Below are positions 7,864 through 16,580 of a DNA stretch of 64,000 nt, piece after piece. The position numbers and the translations under genes are program-made. The notes beneath the pieces were generated by a model. That model had not been told where the DNA came from, ran no database searches, and worked only from the letters and a program-made list of their open reading frames with translations. Source of the DNA: an uncultured bacterium (GTDB taxonomy: Bacteria; Bacillota; Clostridia; UBA1381); the NCBI GenBank assembly GCA_905215805.1, contig CAJMRL010000011.1, positions 1 to 64,000 of the forward strand, given 5' to 3'. How positions within the stretch are numbered: position 1 is the stretch's first letter; each line of letters opens with the position of its first letter.

Positions 7864-9691
7864 GATTGTTCCTCCTTGTTTCATTTAATATATTGCCTTT
7901 AGGCGGACGTATAAGACATCTGTCATGATATCCTATCAAATCCGTTCTTCCGTATTTAGTAAGCGCTTCATACACTATCGCGTAATTTTCCGGATTGCGG
8001 TACTGCAAAAGCGCTCTTTGCATCGCCTTTTCCTTCGGACTTTTCGCCACATATACCTTTTTCATTGTAAACGGATCAAGTCCGGTATAGAACATACAAG
8101 TCGATATAGTCCCCGGCGTCGGATAAAAATCCTGCACTTGCTGCGGATTTATATGATGCTCATTTAAATATTCTGCCAATTTTATCGCATCCCGAACCGT
8201 ACTGCCGGGATGGCTTGACATAAGATACGGCACGAGATACTGTTTTTTCCCTATTTTTTTGTTTATTTCATAAAATTTATCGGAAAACCTGTTGAACACG
8301 CTGTTCTCCGGTTTTCCCATATATTTCAGCACATTATCGCTTATATGCTCAGGCGCGACCTTAAGCTGTCCGCTCACATGATACTTGCACAGCTCATAGA
8401 AAAACGTATCGTCCGGATCGTTTATAAGATAATCAAATCTTATGCCGGAACGTATGAATACCTTTTTCACTCCGGGAAGTGCCCGTAACTTACGCAAAAG
8501 ATTCAAATACCTTGTATGCGATATTTTCATATTGGGACACGGCTTCGGAAATAAACACTGCCTGTCCTTGCAGGCTCCGAGAGTTTTCTGCTTTGCGCAT
8601 GCCTCCTCGCGGAAATTAGCGGTAGGTCCTCCCACATCATGAATATACCCCTTAAAATCCTTGTCCTTTATCATCTCTTTCGCCTCTGCGATAAGACTTT
8701 CATCACTTCTTGACGTAACTATTCTGCCCTGATGAAACGCAAGTGCGCAGAAATTACAGCTGCCGTAACATCCACGGTTTGCCGCAAGAGAAAACTTTAC
8801 TTCTTCTATCGCTTTTATTCCTCCCATAGGCTCATACATTGGATGGTAATTTTTTATATACGGCAACGCGTAAACCTCATCAAGCTCGCTCTCCGACAAA
8901 GGAGCCATAGGCGGATTTTGAATAAGGTATCTGTTTCCATGCTTCTGCACAAGTGTTTTTCCTATATACGGATTCTGCTCATAATACTGAATTCGGCATG
9001 AATCAGCGTATGCCCTTTTGCTCTCGACACATTCCTCATATGAAGGAATAAGTATAGAAGTATCCTCATCATAATCGTGCGATATATAGCATGTTCCCGG
9101 CACATCGGTTATTTCATCTACGCTTACTCCGTCACGCAGCTTATCCGCTATCATGACTATCTGCTTTTCACCCATTCCGTACATTAGAATTGACGCTCTT
9201 GAGTCAAATAATATTGACCGCCTTATTTTATCATCCCAATAATCATAGTGCGCAAATCTTCTCAGACTCGCCTCCACGCCTCCTATAAGTATGGGAATAT
9301 TCCCAAATGCCTCTCTTATCCTGTTGCAGTAAACTATAGTAGCTCTGTCAGGACGCTGCCCCGCTTTATTTCCCGGGGCGTATGAATCATCATGCCTTTT
9401 CTTTTTGCTGACTGTATAATGATTAACCATGCTGTCTATATTCCCGGCGCTTACAAGCACCGCAAGCTTCGGACGTCCCATTCTCTTAAAATCGTCTATT
9501 TTTGTCCAGTCGGGCAGAGCCACTATCCCCACCTTATACCCATGCGCCTCAAGTACTCTTGAAATAATCGCATGACCAAAGCTTGGATGATCCACATACG
9601 CATCTCCGACTATATAGAGAAAATCAAGATCGTCCCAGCCGCGCTTTTTCATATCCTCCCTGTTTACGGGCAAAAAATCATTCTTCACCAT
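7727..9691 (-). CDS. ygiQ: YgiQ-family radical SAM protein
   Basis: A 654-residue member of the YgiQ (UPF0313) radical SAM family, whose substrate is unknown. The N-terminal B12-binding-like domain spans about 1-280 (MGMGEKQIV region). The iron-sulphur motif is RGCYGSCNFCALAFHQGR, a CxxxCxxC for the 4Fe-4S cluster, near residue 310. The family C-terminal block (QVQDFYPTPGTISTCMFYTG) follows. The start has GGAGAATCTT in front and overlaps the ftsK end by 14 bases. The last 45 or so residues are very basic (Lys/Arg/Asn/Gly) and are encoded inside folD in another frame, so 137 bases encode two proteins. Basic tails occur in this family, but the size of the overlap is unusual. Confidence 0.9.
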   Translation of the reverse strand: MVKNDFLPVNREDMKKRGWDDLDFLYIVGDAYVDHPSFGHAIISRVLEAHGYKVGIVALPDWTKIDDFKRMGRPKLAVLVSAGNIDSMVNHYTVSKKKRHDDSYAPGNKAGQRPDRATIVYCNRIREAFGNIPILIGGVEASLRRFAHYDYWDDKIRRSILFDSRASILMYGMGEKQIVMIADKLRDGVSVDEITDVPGTCYISHDYDEDTSILIPSYEECVESKRAYADSCRIQYYEQNPYIGKTLVQKHGNRYLIQNPPMAPLSESELDEVYALPYIKNYHPMYEPMGGIKAIEEVKFSLAANRGCYGSCNFCALAFHQGRIVTSRSDESLIAEAKEMIKDKDFKGYIHDVGGPTANFREEACAKQKTLGACKDRQCLFPKPCPNMKISHTRYLNLLRKLRALPGVKKVFIRSGIRFDYLINDPDDTFFYELCKYHVSGQLKVAPEHISDNVLKYMGKPENSVFNRFSDKFYEINKKIGKKQYLVPYLMSSHPGSTVRDAIKLAEYLNEHHINPQQVQDFYPTPGTISTCMFYTGLDPFTMKKVYVAKSPKEKAMQRALLQYRNPENYAIVYEALTKYGRTDLIGYHDRCLIRPPKGNILNETRRNNHGKAVNGQGGFGKNKGRAENQSSRTERKGNKSRSRRNNRGRRSGK

Positions 9692-12230
9692 AAGATTCTC
9701 CGCTTATTCCGGCAGCCGCCATATCAGCATGGCTCACAAGCACATCACGCGGCTTTGAACCATTTGCCCCGGAAATAATTCCTCTTGCTTCCATCTGATC
9801 AATTATTCTTCCTGCTCTTGAATATCCTACGCCCAATCTTCTTTGTATCATTGACGTGGATATTTTTCCAAGCTCAACCGCAAGCTGTATAGCATCCGGT
9901 AAAAGCACATCTCCGTCATCCTCCGCATCAGGAGTAACTCCGTTTTCTCCTGATGCACAGCGCTCTATCTGTTCTGCAAGATCCTCACTGTAATGCGTTT
10001 CACCTATACTTCCCTTTATAAAGTCAATAATTCTTTCTATTTCCGGATCGTCCACAAATGCTCCCTGAAGACGCATCGGAGATCTGGCTCCTGTCGGGAA
10101 ATAAAGCATATCTCCCATTCCAAGAAGCTTTTCCGCTCCGCTCTTATCCAGAATCGTACGGCTGTCAACCTGACTTGAAACCGAAAATGCGATTCTTGAC
10201 GGAATATTCGCCTTAATAAGGCCCGTAATAACGTCCACAGACGGACGCTGTGTTGCTATGATAAGATGTATTCCGGCAGCTCTCGCCAGCTGAGCAAGAC
10301 GGCATATATAATCCTCTACTTCTTTTGCCGCTACCATCATAAGGTCCGCAAGCTCGTCTATTATAATAACAAGCTGCGGTATTTTTTCTCCGCCTCTTGA
10401 CTCCATAAGCTTATTATATGACTCGAGCTTTCTTACTCCCGTTTCCTTAAATAAATCATAACGGCGCATCATTTCAGCCACCGCCCAATTAAGCGCTCCG
10501 GCTGCCTTTTTCGGATCTGTAACTACCGGGATAAGCAAATGCGGTATACCGTTATAAACTCCCAATTCGACAACCTTCGGGTCTACCATTATAAGCCTTA
10601 CTTCATCCGGTGACGCCTTATAAAGAATACTTGTTATAATTGTATTTATACATACCGACTTACCCGAACCGGTCGCTCCCGCTATAAGCATATGCGGCCA
10701 TTTCGCAATATTGCCTACAACAACATTACCGCCTATATCCTTACCCAATGCAACCGTAAGACTGGATTTTGCATTGCGGAACTCATCACTTTCAAGCATT
10801 TCTCTTATAGAAACAGAAGTTACCTTCTTATTTGGAATCTCGATTCCAACTGCCGCTTTTCCGGGCACCGGCGCCACAAGAACCGTCGGTACCGCAAGAT
10901 TCATCGCTATATCATCTGCAAGTCCCACTATTTTTGAAAGCTTAACTCCTGTATCCGGCTGTATTTCATATCTTGTTACAGTCGGTCCCTGTGTTACCTG
11001 CAAAAGCCTTGCCTTTACATTAAAATTGCTTAAAATTGTTATAAGATTCTCCGCCGTGCGTCTCAGCTCTGTTCTTAAATCCGCCGGCGCGCTCTTCGGC
11101 TCATTAAGCAGCTCAATATCCGGAAAAACATACTCTATTTTTTCAGCTGTGTCAATCGCATTGTTAAGCTCATCACTATAGCTTTGCTTCTCCTCTTCTG
11201 TTATTTTCTCAGAACGCCTTTTATTTTTAGGCTCTTCGGACATATATGATTCAAGCTCTTCTTGAACCGATGAAACATTCTGATTTTTTGCATGAATCGA
11301 TTTGTCAACAAACGGTACTTCATCTGTTTCAGGCAGTTCCGGTTCGTTCGCATTTTCAAGATTTGCAAAAACCTCGTCTATTCCATTTGTAAACTCAGGC
11401 AATTCCTGTTCCTCCGGCTCCACAAATTTAAGCCTCTTTTTAGTTTTCTTCTCATCCTGCTGCATAAAATCAGGCAGCTCTCTATTTTGTGGTTTTTCTT
11501 CTGCATCTATTGTAGGAATATCATTAAATTTCTCCGTCTTATTATTTTCCGGCATATCTTCATGCCGTTTAGGCATAAGCTTTGGAATAGAAAACTCATC
11601 TTCTGTATTACGGTTTTCATGCGATGTTTTTATACTCTTATAGCCTTTTCCGGCTCTTGATATAATTTCTTTTATTCCGTTAGCCGCATATTTCCATACC
11701 GGAACATTGGCAATAAATCCCGCTAAAACTACTATTCCTATGGAAAGTATAATATACGATAATACATTCTGCAGCATTTCATTAAAAAAGTTTCCTACTG
11801 CCGCTCCTATAAAGCCGCCCCCGTGTCCATTATTCGCACCCTCATAAAGGGCATCGGAAACAGAAAATCCTTTTGTCAATCCAATAATCGAAGAAACATC
11901 AATTATGGCAAGAAACGTAAGAATTATTTTTATCCATAACTTATTTATATCCTTGTATATTCCGAGATAAATGAAAAATCCCGCAAAGCATACCGGCACG
12001 AAATATCCCATTATTCCGAAAATCCCGCATACCGCACTTTTAACAGCATTATTTATCATCCCGCCGTCTCCTGTATCAATGTACATAAAGATACCAAGGA
12101 CTATCGTAATTATGAGCAGTGTAATCATATATACACTGAAGCTGCTCATTTTTCTGTTCTTTTTTCTTTTAGCCGCCGTATTCTTTTTTGATGCCGTTTT
12201 TTTACCGGCAGATTTCTTGTTTGACGCCAT
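9678..12230 (-). CDS. ftsK: DNA translocase FtsK/SpoIIIE
   Basis: An 850-residue hexameric DNA pump that moves chromosome arms across the division septum. The N-terminus is basic and is followed by four membrane segments (about 32-185). An acidic, charged linker runs to about 380. The motor has the Walker A motif GATGSGKS near residue 520, the Walker B stretch VIIIDELADLMM, and LARAAGIHLIIATQRPSVDVITG. The C-terminal winged-helix gamma domain (about 775-840, STSMIQRRLGVGYSRAGRIID) reads KOPS/SRS-type sequences. GAAGG precedes the ATG. It is the first gene of the overlapped chain with ygiQ, folD, the rhamnosidase and the sirtuin. SpoIIIE and FtsK cannot be told apart from sequence alone. Confidence 0.95.
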   Translation of the reverse strand: MASNKKSAGKKTASKKNTAAKRKKNRKMSSFSVYMITLLIITIVLGIFMYIDTGDGGMINNAVKSAVCGIFGIMGYFVPVCFAGFFIYLGIYKDINKLWIKIILTFLAIIDVSSIIGLTKGFSVSDALYEGANNGHGGGFIGAAVGNFFNEMLQNVLSYIILSIGIVVLAGFIANVPVWKYAANGIKEIISRAGKGYKSIKTSHENRNTEDEFSIPKLMPKRHEDMPENNKTEKFNDIPTIDAEEKPQNRELPDFMQQDEKKTKKRLKFVEPEEQELPEFTNGIDEVFANLENANEPELPETDEVPFVDKSIHAKNQNVSSVQEELESYMSEEPKNKRRSEKITEEEKQSYSDELNNAIDTAEKIEYVFPDIELLNEPKSAPADLRTELRRTAENLITILSNFNVKARLLQVTQGPTVTRYEIQPDTGVKLSKIVGLADDIAMNLAVPTVLVAPVPGKAAVGIEIPNKKVTSVSIREMLESDEFRNAKSSLTVALGKDIGGNVVVGNIAKWPHMLIAGATGSGKSVCINTIITSILYKASPDEVRLIMVDPKVVELGVYNGIPHLLIPVVTDPKKAAGALNWAVAEMMRRYDLFKETGVRKLESYNKLMESRGGEKIPQLVIIIDELADLMMVAAKEVEDYICRLAQLARAAGIHLIIATQRPSVDVITGLIKANIPSRIAFSVSSQVDSRTILDKSGAEKLLGMGDMLYFPTGARSPMRLQGAFVDDPEIERIIDFIKGSIGETHYSEDLAEQIERCASGENGVTPDAEDDGDVLLPDAIQLAVELGKISTSMIQRRLGVGYSRAGRIIDQMEARGIISGANGSKPRDVLVSHADMAAAGISGESYGEE

Positions 12231-12305
12231 CTATACAACCTTCCCAATAATTTTCTCATATAAATTTTATTATATCATAAACTATAAATATTTTCCACTG
12301 TTTTA

Positions 12306-13130
12306 TTATTTTTTAACAAATTTATCATCTAAAATCTCATCAATGATCTCATTCTCGCTCTTAAATCCTTTTACCTTTCTCTTTGTATCGAGCATACATA
12401 CGACCGTATAAGCTGATGGAATAAATTTCTTTGATATTTCCCTGTATTCCTCTCCCTCATCAGCAACTATCATTCTTGTTCTTCTTCTTCTTTTGTTCCT
12501 GTAAAACATAAGTTCTCTTGTATATTCACTGCTGTATTTTTGTTTTTGAGTAAAAACATTGCCCAGCATAAAAACAGATAACAGCAAAATTGAATAATTA
12601 TATCCTGTTATATATATTATATATCCTCCAAGCAAAATAAAGAGCAACGCAGATATAATACCGGTATTCCTTAATATCTTATATGCTGTTTTTTCACCTA
12701 TATAATAAGTAAGTATTTTCTTTAAAATGCATCCTCCGTCCAAAGGAAGAACGGGCAATATATTTACTATGAAAAGCATTATATTTGATTTATAAAAAAA
12801 CTCGGCATAATATTCACCGTGCTCTCCAAATAAAATATGCAGACATGCCATTATAGCGTTTGCTGCCGGTCCGGCAGAATACAAAATTATTTCATCTGCT
12901 ATACCGTCAACCATCTTATTTTTAAGTTTAAGATTAACTCCAAACGGATAGAATGCAATATGCGACACCTTAAGTCCAATACACACGGCAGCCGCTAAAT
13001 GTGCACATTCGTGAAGGAACATAATGGAATATGAAATAATAAGCTCATAAATATGTCCATTTAATAAAAAAAACACAAATGCAGCTATCGTGAGAAAATG
13101 TATATAAAAAAATCTTGTAAGCCTGAGCAA
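12306..13130 (-). CDS. SpoIVFB-like site-2 metalloprotease (M50)
   Basis: An integral-membrane zinc protease of family M50B. It has HECAH in a membrane helix (about residues 40-44) and NILPVLPLDGG as the third zinc-ligand region, both at the usual spacing. Residues 1-190 are strongly hydrophobic. The basic C-terminal tail contains RRRRT and a soluble CBS-like or regulatory stretch. The layout matches SpoIVFB, which cuts pro-sigma-K in the mother cell of sporulating bacteria. No partner gene (spoIVFA) is adjacent, so a sporulation role is only an inference. A GTG at 13139 lies inside the AGGTG ribosome site, so the TTG at 13128-13130 is the more likely start. Confidence 0.82.
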   Translation of the reverse strand: MLRLTRFFYIHFLTIAAFVFFLLNGHIYELIISYSIMFLHECAHLAAAVCIGLKVSHIAFYPFGVNLKLKNKMVDGIADEIILYSAGPAANAIMACLHILFGEHGEYYAEFFYKSNIMLFIVNILPVLPLDGGCILKKILTYYIGEKTAYKILRNTGIISALLFILLGGYIIYITGYNYSILLLSVFMLGNVFTQKQKYSSEYTRELMFYRNKRRRRTRMIVADEGEEYREISKKFIPSAYTVVCMLDTKRKVKGFKSENEIIDEILDDKFVKK

Positions 13131-13144
13131 TATAATCACCTCAT

Positions 13145-13178
13145 AATAAAAGGATATGCGCCTGCATACCCTTTTATT
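13145..13178 (-). terminator. Hairpin between galK and the M50 protease gene
   Basis: The arms 13145-13159 and 13164-13178 pair over 15 positions with one mismatch and leave a four-base loop. On the minus strand the stem ends in CCTTTTATT. It lies immediately after the galK stop and just before the protease ribosome site, so it may terminate or attenuate between the two genes. Confidence 0.65.
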
Positions 13179-13187
13179 ATCTGATAA

Positions 13188-14477
13188 TTATTTAAGCTCA
13201 TATCCGCCAACCGGTCGTATAGAAAGCACATAACAGTTTCCTTTTCCGACTACGGCCTCTATTCTGTTTTTAAATTCATCGAGCATGTCAAGCGGCACAA
13301 ATGCTTGTATTGTACCTGCAAAGCCGCCGCCATGTACCCTATATGAACCTCTGCTGCCTAAAATTTCATCACACATTGCAAGCACAACTGCTACAGCCTG
13401 AGCTTTTGGCATACTGCTTGCATAAACGTTTTGTAAGTACATATAAGACGAACGTCCGGATTCTTTATTTATCCTTAAAAACTCGTCAAAATCATTCTGC
13501 TCAAGTGCCTTTGCCTCAAGCTGAGCCAGCTCATTATCTCTAAAGAAATGAAATGCTCTCAATACAGCACGGTCATTTTTTAAAGTTTCTCTGAGCTTTG
13601 GAATATTGTCAAGAAAATCTTTTTTCTCAATTTGTCTTAAATATTCTTTTCCAAAAAACGCCGCAACCTGTTTCATTTCTGCCGGGACATCGGCATATTC
13701 AGAAGTCAAATCCGCATGATCTGCTCCGGAATCAATAATGCACAGTGCATACCCATGCTTTGCCAAATCAAAATCAACTTTTTTGACAACAGGTTTTTCT
13801 GTACTTTCAAAATCAATAGCAACAACCGAACCCACAGACGAAGCCATCTGATCCATCAAACCGCTTGGCTTATCATAGTATACATTCTCTGCATACTGAC
13901 CAAACTTAGCAATTTCTATCGGACTGACCTCTCCGTTAGCAAACAACCCATTTACAATCGTTCCAACAAGTACTTCAAACGCCGCAGAAGATGACAATCC
14001 GGAACCTTTCATTACATTTGAAATTGTATAGGCGTCAAAACCCGCAATTTTATATCCCAAATCGACAAAACGCTTTAATACTCCTCTTATAAGGGCTATT
14101 GCTTTATCGAACTGTTCAGGATGAATTTCTAAATCATCAAGATCTATCACATCCATATCATAGCCTTTTGATTTGATTCTTACTGTATTCGTCCCATTCG
14201 GACGGGCAGCCGCTATAACATCTATATTTACACTGCCGGCAAGTACACAGCCATGCTGATGATCTGTATGATTTCCTCCTATTTCAGTTCTGCCCGGAGC
14301 GCTAAACACACTAAGCTCGTCCGCTTCGCCGAATATCTCTTCAAAACCCGATATTACATCAAGATATCTATCCGCATACTGTTTGGTTTTATCCTCACTG
14401 CACACATATAAATACGCAAGCTTCTCAGCGTATTTTCCGTCCGACAGATCTTTTTTGATAAGCTCTGTTTTTTTCAT
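13188..14477 (-). CDS. galK: Galactokinase GalK
   Basis: A 429-residue GHMP-family kinase that phosphorylates galactose to galactose-1-phosphate in the Leloir pathway. The galactokinase signature GRTEIGGNHTDHQHG is at residues 62-76. The GHMP ATP motif KGSGLSSSAAFE spans about 157-168. The C-terminal motif is SYRVHGGGFAGTIQAFV. It is cytoplasmic and slightly longer than the typical 390 residues because of about 40 extra N-terminal residues. It lies 20 bases downstream of thrC on the same strand and is followed by a hairpin. No galT or galE is seen nearby. Confidence 0.95.
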   Translation of the reverse strand: MKKTELIKKDLSDGKYAEKLAYLYVCSEDKTKQYADRYLDVISGFEEIFGEADELSVFSAPGRTEIGGNHTDHQHGCVLAGSVNIDVIAAARPNGTNTVRIKSKGYDMDVIDLDDLEIHPEQFDKAIALIRGVLKRFVDLGYKIAGFDAYTISNVMKGSGLSSSAAFEVLVGTIVNGLFANGEVSPIEIAKFGQYAENVYYDKPSGLMDQMASSVGSVVAIDFESTEKPVVKKVDFDLAKHGYALCIIDSGADHADLTSEYADVPAEMKQVAAFFGKEYLRQIEKKDFLDNIPKLRETLKNDRAVLRAFHFFRDNELAQLEAKALEQNDFDEFLRINKESGRSSYMYLQNVYASSMPKAQAVAVVLAMCDEILGSRGSYRVHGGGFAGTIQAFVPLDMLDEFKNRIEAVVGKGNCYVLSIRPVGGYELK

Positions 14478-14497
14478 ACACTTTACCTATTTAACCC

Positions 14498-16000
14498 TTA
14501 TTCAACCATTAAAAAATCGCTTACAATTTGCTGCATTTCATCTTTACCGCATACCAAATCAAAAACTCTCGGCTTGTCCTTTAAAGCAGCCAAAGATGTC
14601 GGGATTTTCATATTGCTCTTCTCCGATAAAGTTTGCAACAATGCAAATTCATCCTTGCCCAAAACTGCATTATGATCCTCAAGAGCTATAAGCACACTTT
14701 GATTGAATTTAAACGGACTTGCTGTTGAAGCGATAACCGTCTTTGTATTATCCCCGGTCTCCTCAACATATTTGTCATATACGGATTTTGCAACAGCAGT
14801 ATGCGTGTCAATAACATATCCATAATCCTTGGCAGTCTTTCTTATAGCTGCTATTGTCTCCTTGTCATCGCAGCATCCGGCGCTGAATAATCCATTAAGC
14901 TTCTCTTTTACTTCATCGCTTACCTGATACACTCCGTTTTCTACAAGCTGCTTCATCCAGTCAGATACAACCTTATCGTCTTTTCCTGTAAGATCATAGA
15001 GGAATCTTTCAAGATTCGATGAAATAAGTATATCCATAGACGGTGAAATTGTAGTATGGAAATCTCTGTTTTTATTATATACTCCCGTTTTTATAAAATC
15101 AGTCAAAACATTATTTTCGTTTGACGCGCATATAAATCTTGCAATCGGAAGTCCCATTTTCGAAGCATAATATGCCGCAAGGATATTTCCGAAATTACCG
15201 GTCGGAACTACAACATTTATCTTTTCACCGCATTCTATTTCTCCACTTTCAATCATATCTGCATATGCCGAAAAATAGTATACGATCTGCGGCACAAGAC
15301 GTCCCCAGTTGATCGAGTTTGCCGATGAAAGCTTAAAATTATTTCTTTCGAGCAAATCAGCATATTCTATATCCGTAAAAATCTTTTTTACTCCATTTTG
15401 CGCATCGTCAAAATTACCCTCAACAGCAGCTACAGAAACATTGTTTCCTTCCTGAGTAACCATCTGAAGCTTTTGGATTTCCGATACGCCGTTATTAGGA
15501 TAAAATACTATAATTCTTGTTCCGTTTACATCCTTGAATCCTTCAAGAGCGGCCTTGCCTGTATCTCCCGATGTTGCAACCAAAATTACTATTTCATCCT
15601 TCTCGCCCGTTTTCTTCATAGACGTAGTCATAAGATGCGGCAGAATCTGCAAAGCCATATCCTTAAATGCGCAGGTCGGTCCGTGCCACAGCTCAAGAAA
15701 ATATGTCGTGTCATTAAGTTTATGCAGCGGAGCTATTTTTTCAGACTCAAACTTCTCCTTTGTATAAGCGCTGTCAACACAATTTTCCAATTCATCTGCT
15801 GTAAAATCAGTAAGATATTTTCCAAGAATAAATTTTGCGCGCTCATTGTATGACATAGGAGCAAGAGCCTTTATTTCGTCAAGACTTACCGCCGGAAAAT
15901 CCTCCGGTACAAACAGACCGCCCTCCGCGCTCAGTCCCTTCTTTATCGCCTCTGCCGCCGTAACGGAAACACCGTTATCTCTCGTACTATGATATTGCAT
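14498..16000 (-). CDS. thrC: Threonine synthase ThrC
   Basis: A 500-residue PLP enzyme that converts O-phosphohomoserine and water to threonine and phosphate, the last step of threonine synthesis. The PLP lysine is Lys113 in GPTCAFKDMALQ. The phosphate-binding loop ATSGDTGKAAL and the VPTGNFGNILA motif are also present. The N-terminus MQYHSTRDNGVSVTAAEAI is characteristic of the family. GGAGG precedes the ATG. It is the first gene of a two-gene unit with galK, an unusual pairing that probably reflects co-transcription rather than shared function. The other threonine genes (hom, thrB) are not in the window. Confidence 0.96.
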   Translation of the reverse strand: MQYHSTRDNGVSVTAAEAIKKGLSAEGGLFVPEDFPAVSLDEIKALAPMSYNERAKFILGKYLTDFTADELENCVDSAYTKEKFESEKIAPLHKLNDTTYFLELWHGPTCAFKDMALQILPHLMTTSMKKTGEKDEIVILVATSGDTGKAALEGFKDVNGTRIIVFYPNNGVSEIQKLQMVTQEGNNVSVAAVEGNFDDAQNGVKKIFTDIEYADLLERNNFKLSSANSINWGRLVPQIVYYFSAYADMIESGEIECGEKINVVVPTGNFGNILAAYYASKMGLPIARFICASNENNVLTDFIKTGVYNKNRDFHTTISPSMDILISSNLERFLYDLTGKDDKVVSDWMKQLVENGVYQVSDEVKEKLNGLFSAGCCDDKETIAAIRKTAKDYGYVIDTHTAVAKSVYDKYVEETGDNTKTVIASTASPFKFNQSVLIALEDHNAVLGKDEFALLQTLSEKSNMKIPTSLAALKDKPRVFDLVCGKDEMQQIVSDFLMVE

Positions 16001-16084
16001 TGTTTATATACCTCCATTCAGGATAAGATTTATCTGCATTTTCTGTCTAATCTTTTCCCGTGTGTTCTGCATGTAAATATGAGT

Positions 16085-16124
16085 ACATATCCGCCGGACT
16101 TATATTTTCAGCCGGCGGATATGT
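16085..16124 (-). terminator. Strong hairpin after the small P-loop gene
   Basis: Perfect 13-bp arms, 16085-16097 and 16112-16124, contain the GC core CCGCCGG/CCGGCGG and enclose a 14-base loop. The sequence on the plus-strand side is T-rich (GTTTATTTTATG), but on the minus strand the run is weaker. The position right after the stop of the pgi-linked P-loop gene fits a terminator for that unit. Confidence 0.65.
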
Positions 16125-16129
16125 TTATT

Positions 16130-16543
16130 TTATGCTAATTTTTTTATGTAATCAGGCGCTGTTTCAGCGTCGATAGAAACCGAAATGTTAAATGAAATAT
16201 TCAGCTTCTGGCTAAGCTCTTCAAGCTTTTCCAAGAAAGTCTCAAATCCATCAAGACTGTCTGTTCCTACTATTTTGAATATTCCATCGATGAAAATATT
16301 GGTAATATCAAAGTCACGGCTTATAATACCGCAGATAAAGCCAAGGAATTCATTATAACTGTCAATTGAAAATTCCTTTGTCTCTACCATTCTTACCTTT
16401 GACTTTATATCATACATGCTTCTCGAAGAATCCTTGCTGATAAATACAACATTACCCTTTGCAACTGCTGCTGCATTATTTACATGTTCGATAAGAGTCT
16501 TTGTCTTACCGGTTCCTTTTTTGCCTATAAGAAGTTCAACCAT
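16130..16543 (-). CDS. Small P-loop nucleotide-binding protein
   Basis: A 137-residue protein starting at the ATG 16541-16543 behind AAGGAGGAAGTTAAA. A longer in-frame reading would overlap pgi and lacks a ribosome site. The Walker A motif GKKGTGKT is at residues 7-14, and a Walker-B-like strand ending in Asp (NIFIDGIF) is near residue 83. There is no transmembrane segment. Database relatives are often labelled 'twitching motility PilT' or just ATP-binding, but nothing here indicates pili, so the function should be treated as unknown. It sits 37 bases downstream of pgi and ends at a strong hairpin, suggesting co-transcription with pgi. Confidence 0.8.
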   Translation of the reverse strand: MVELLIGKKGTGKTKTLIEHVNNAAAVAKGNVVFISKDSSRSMYDIKSKVRMVETKEFSIDSYNEFLGFICGIISRDFDITNIFIDGIFKIVGTDSLDGFETFLEKLEELSQKLNISFNISVSIDAETAPDYIKKLA

Positions 16544-16580
16544 TTTAACTTCCTCCTTTTTATTTATTATTTGGGAATAA

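Noticed and set aside
10711..11181. Plus-strand frame of 156 codons
   Set aside because: It lies entirely antisense to the well-supported ftsK gene, with low-complexity Ser-rich translation.
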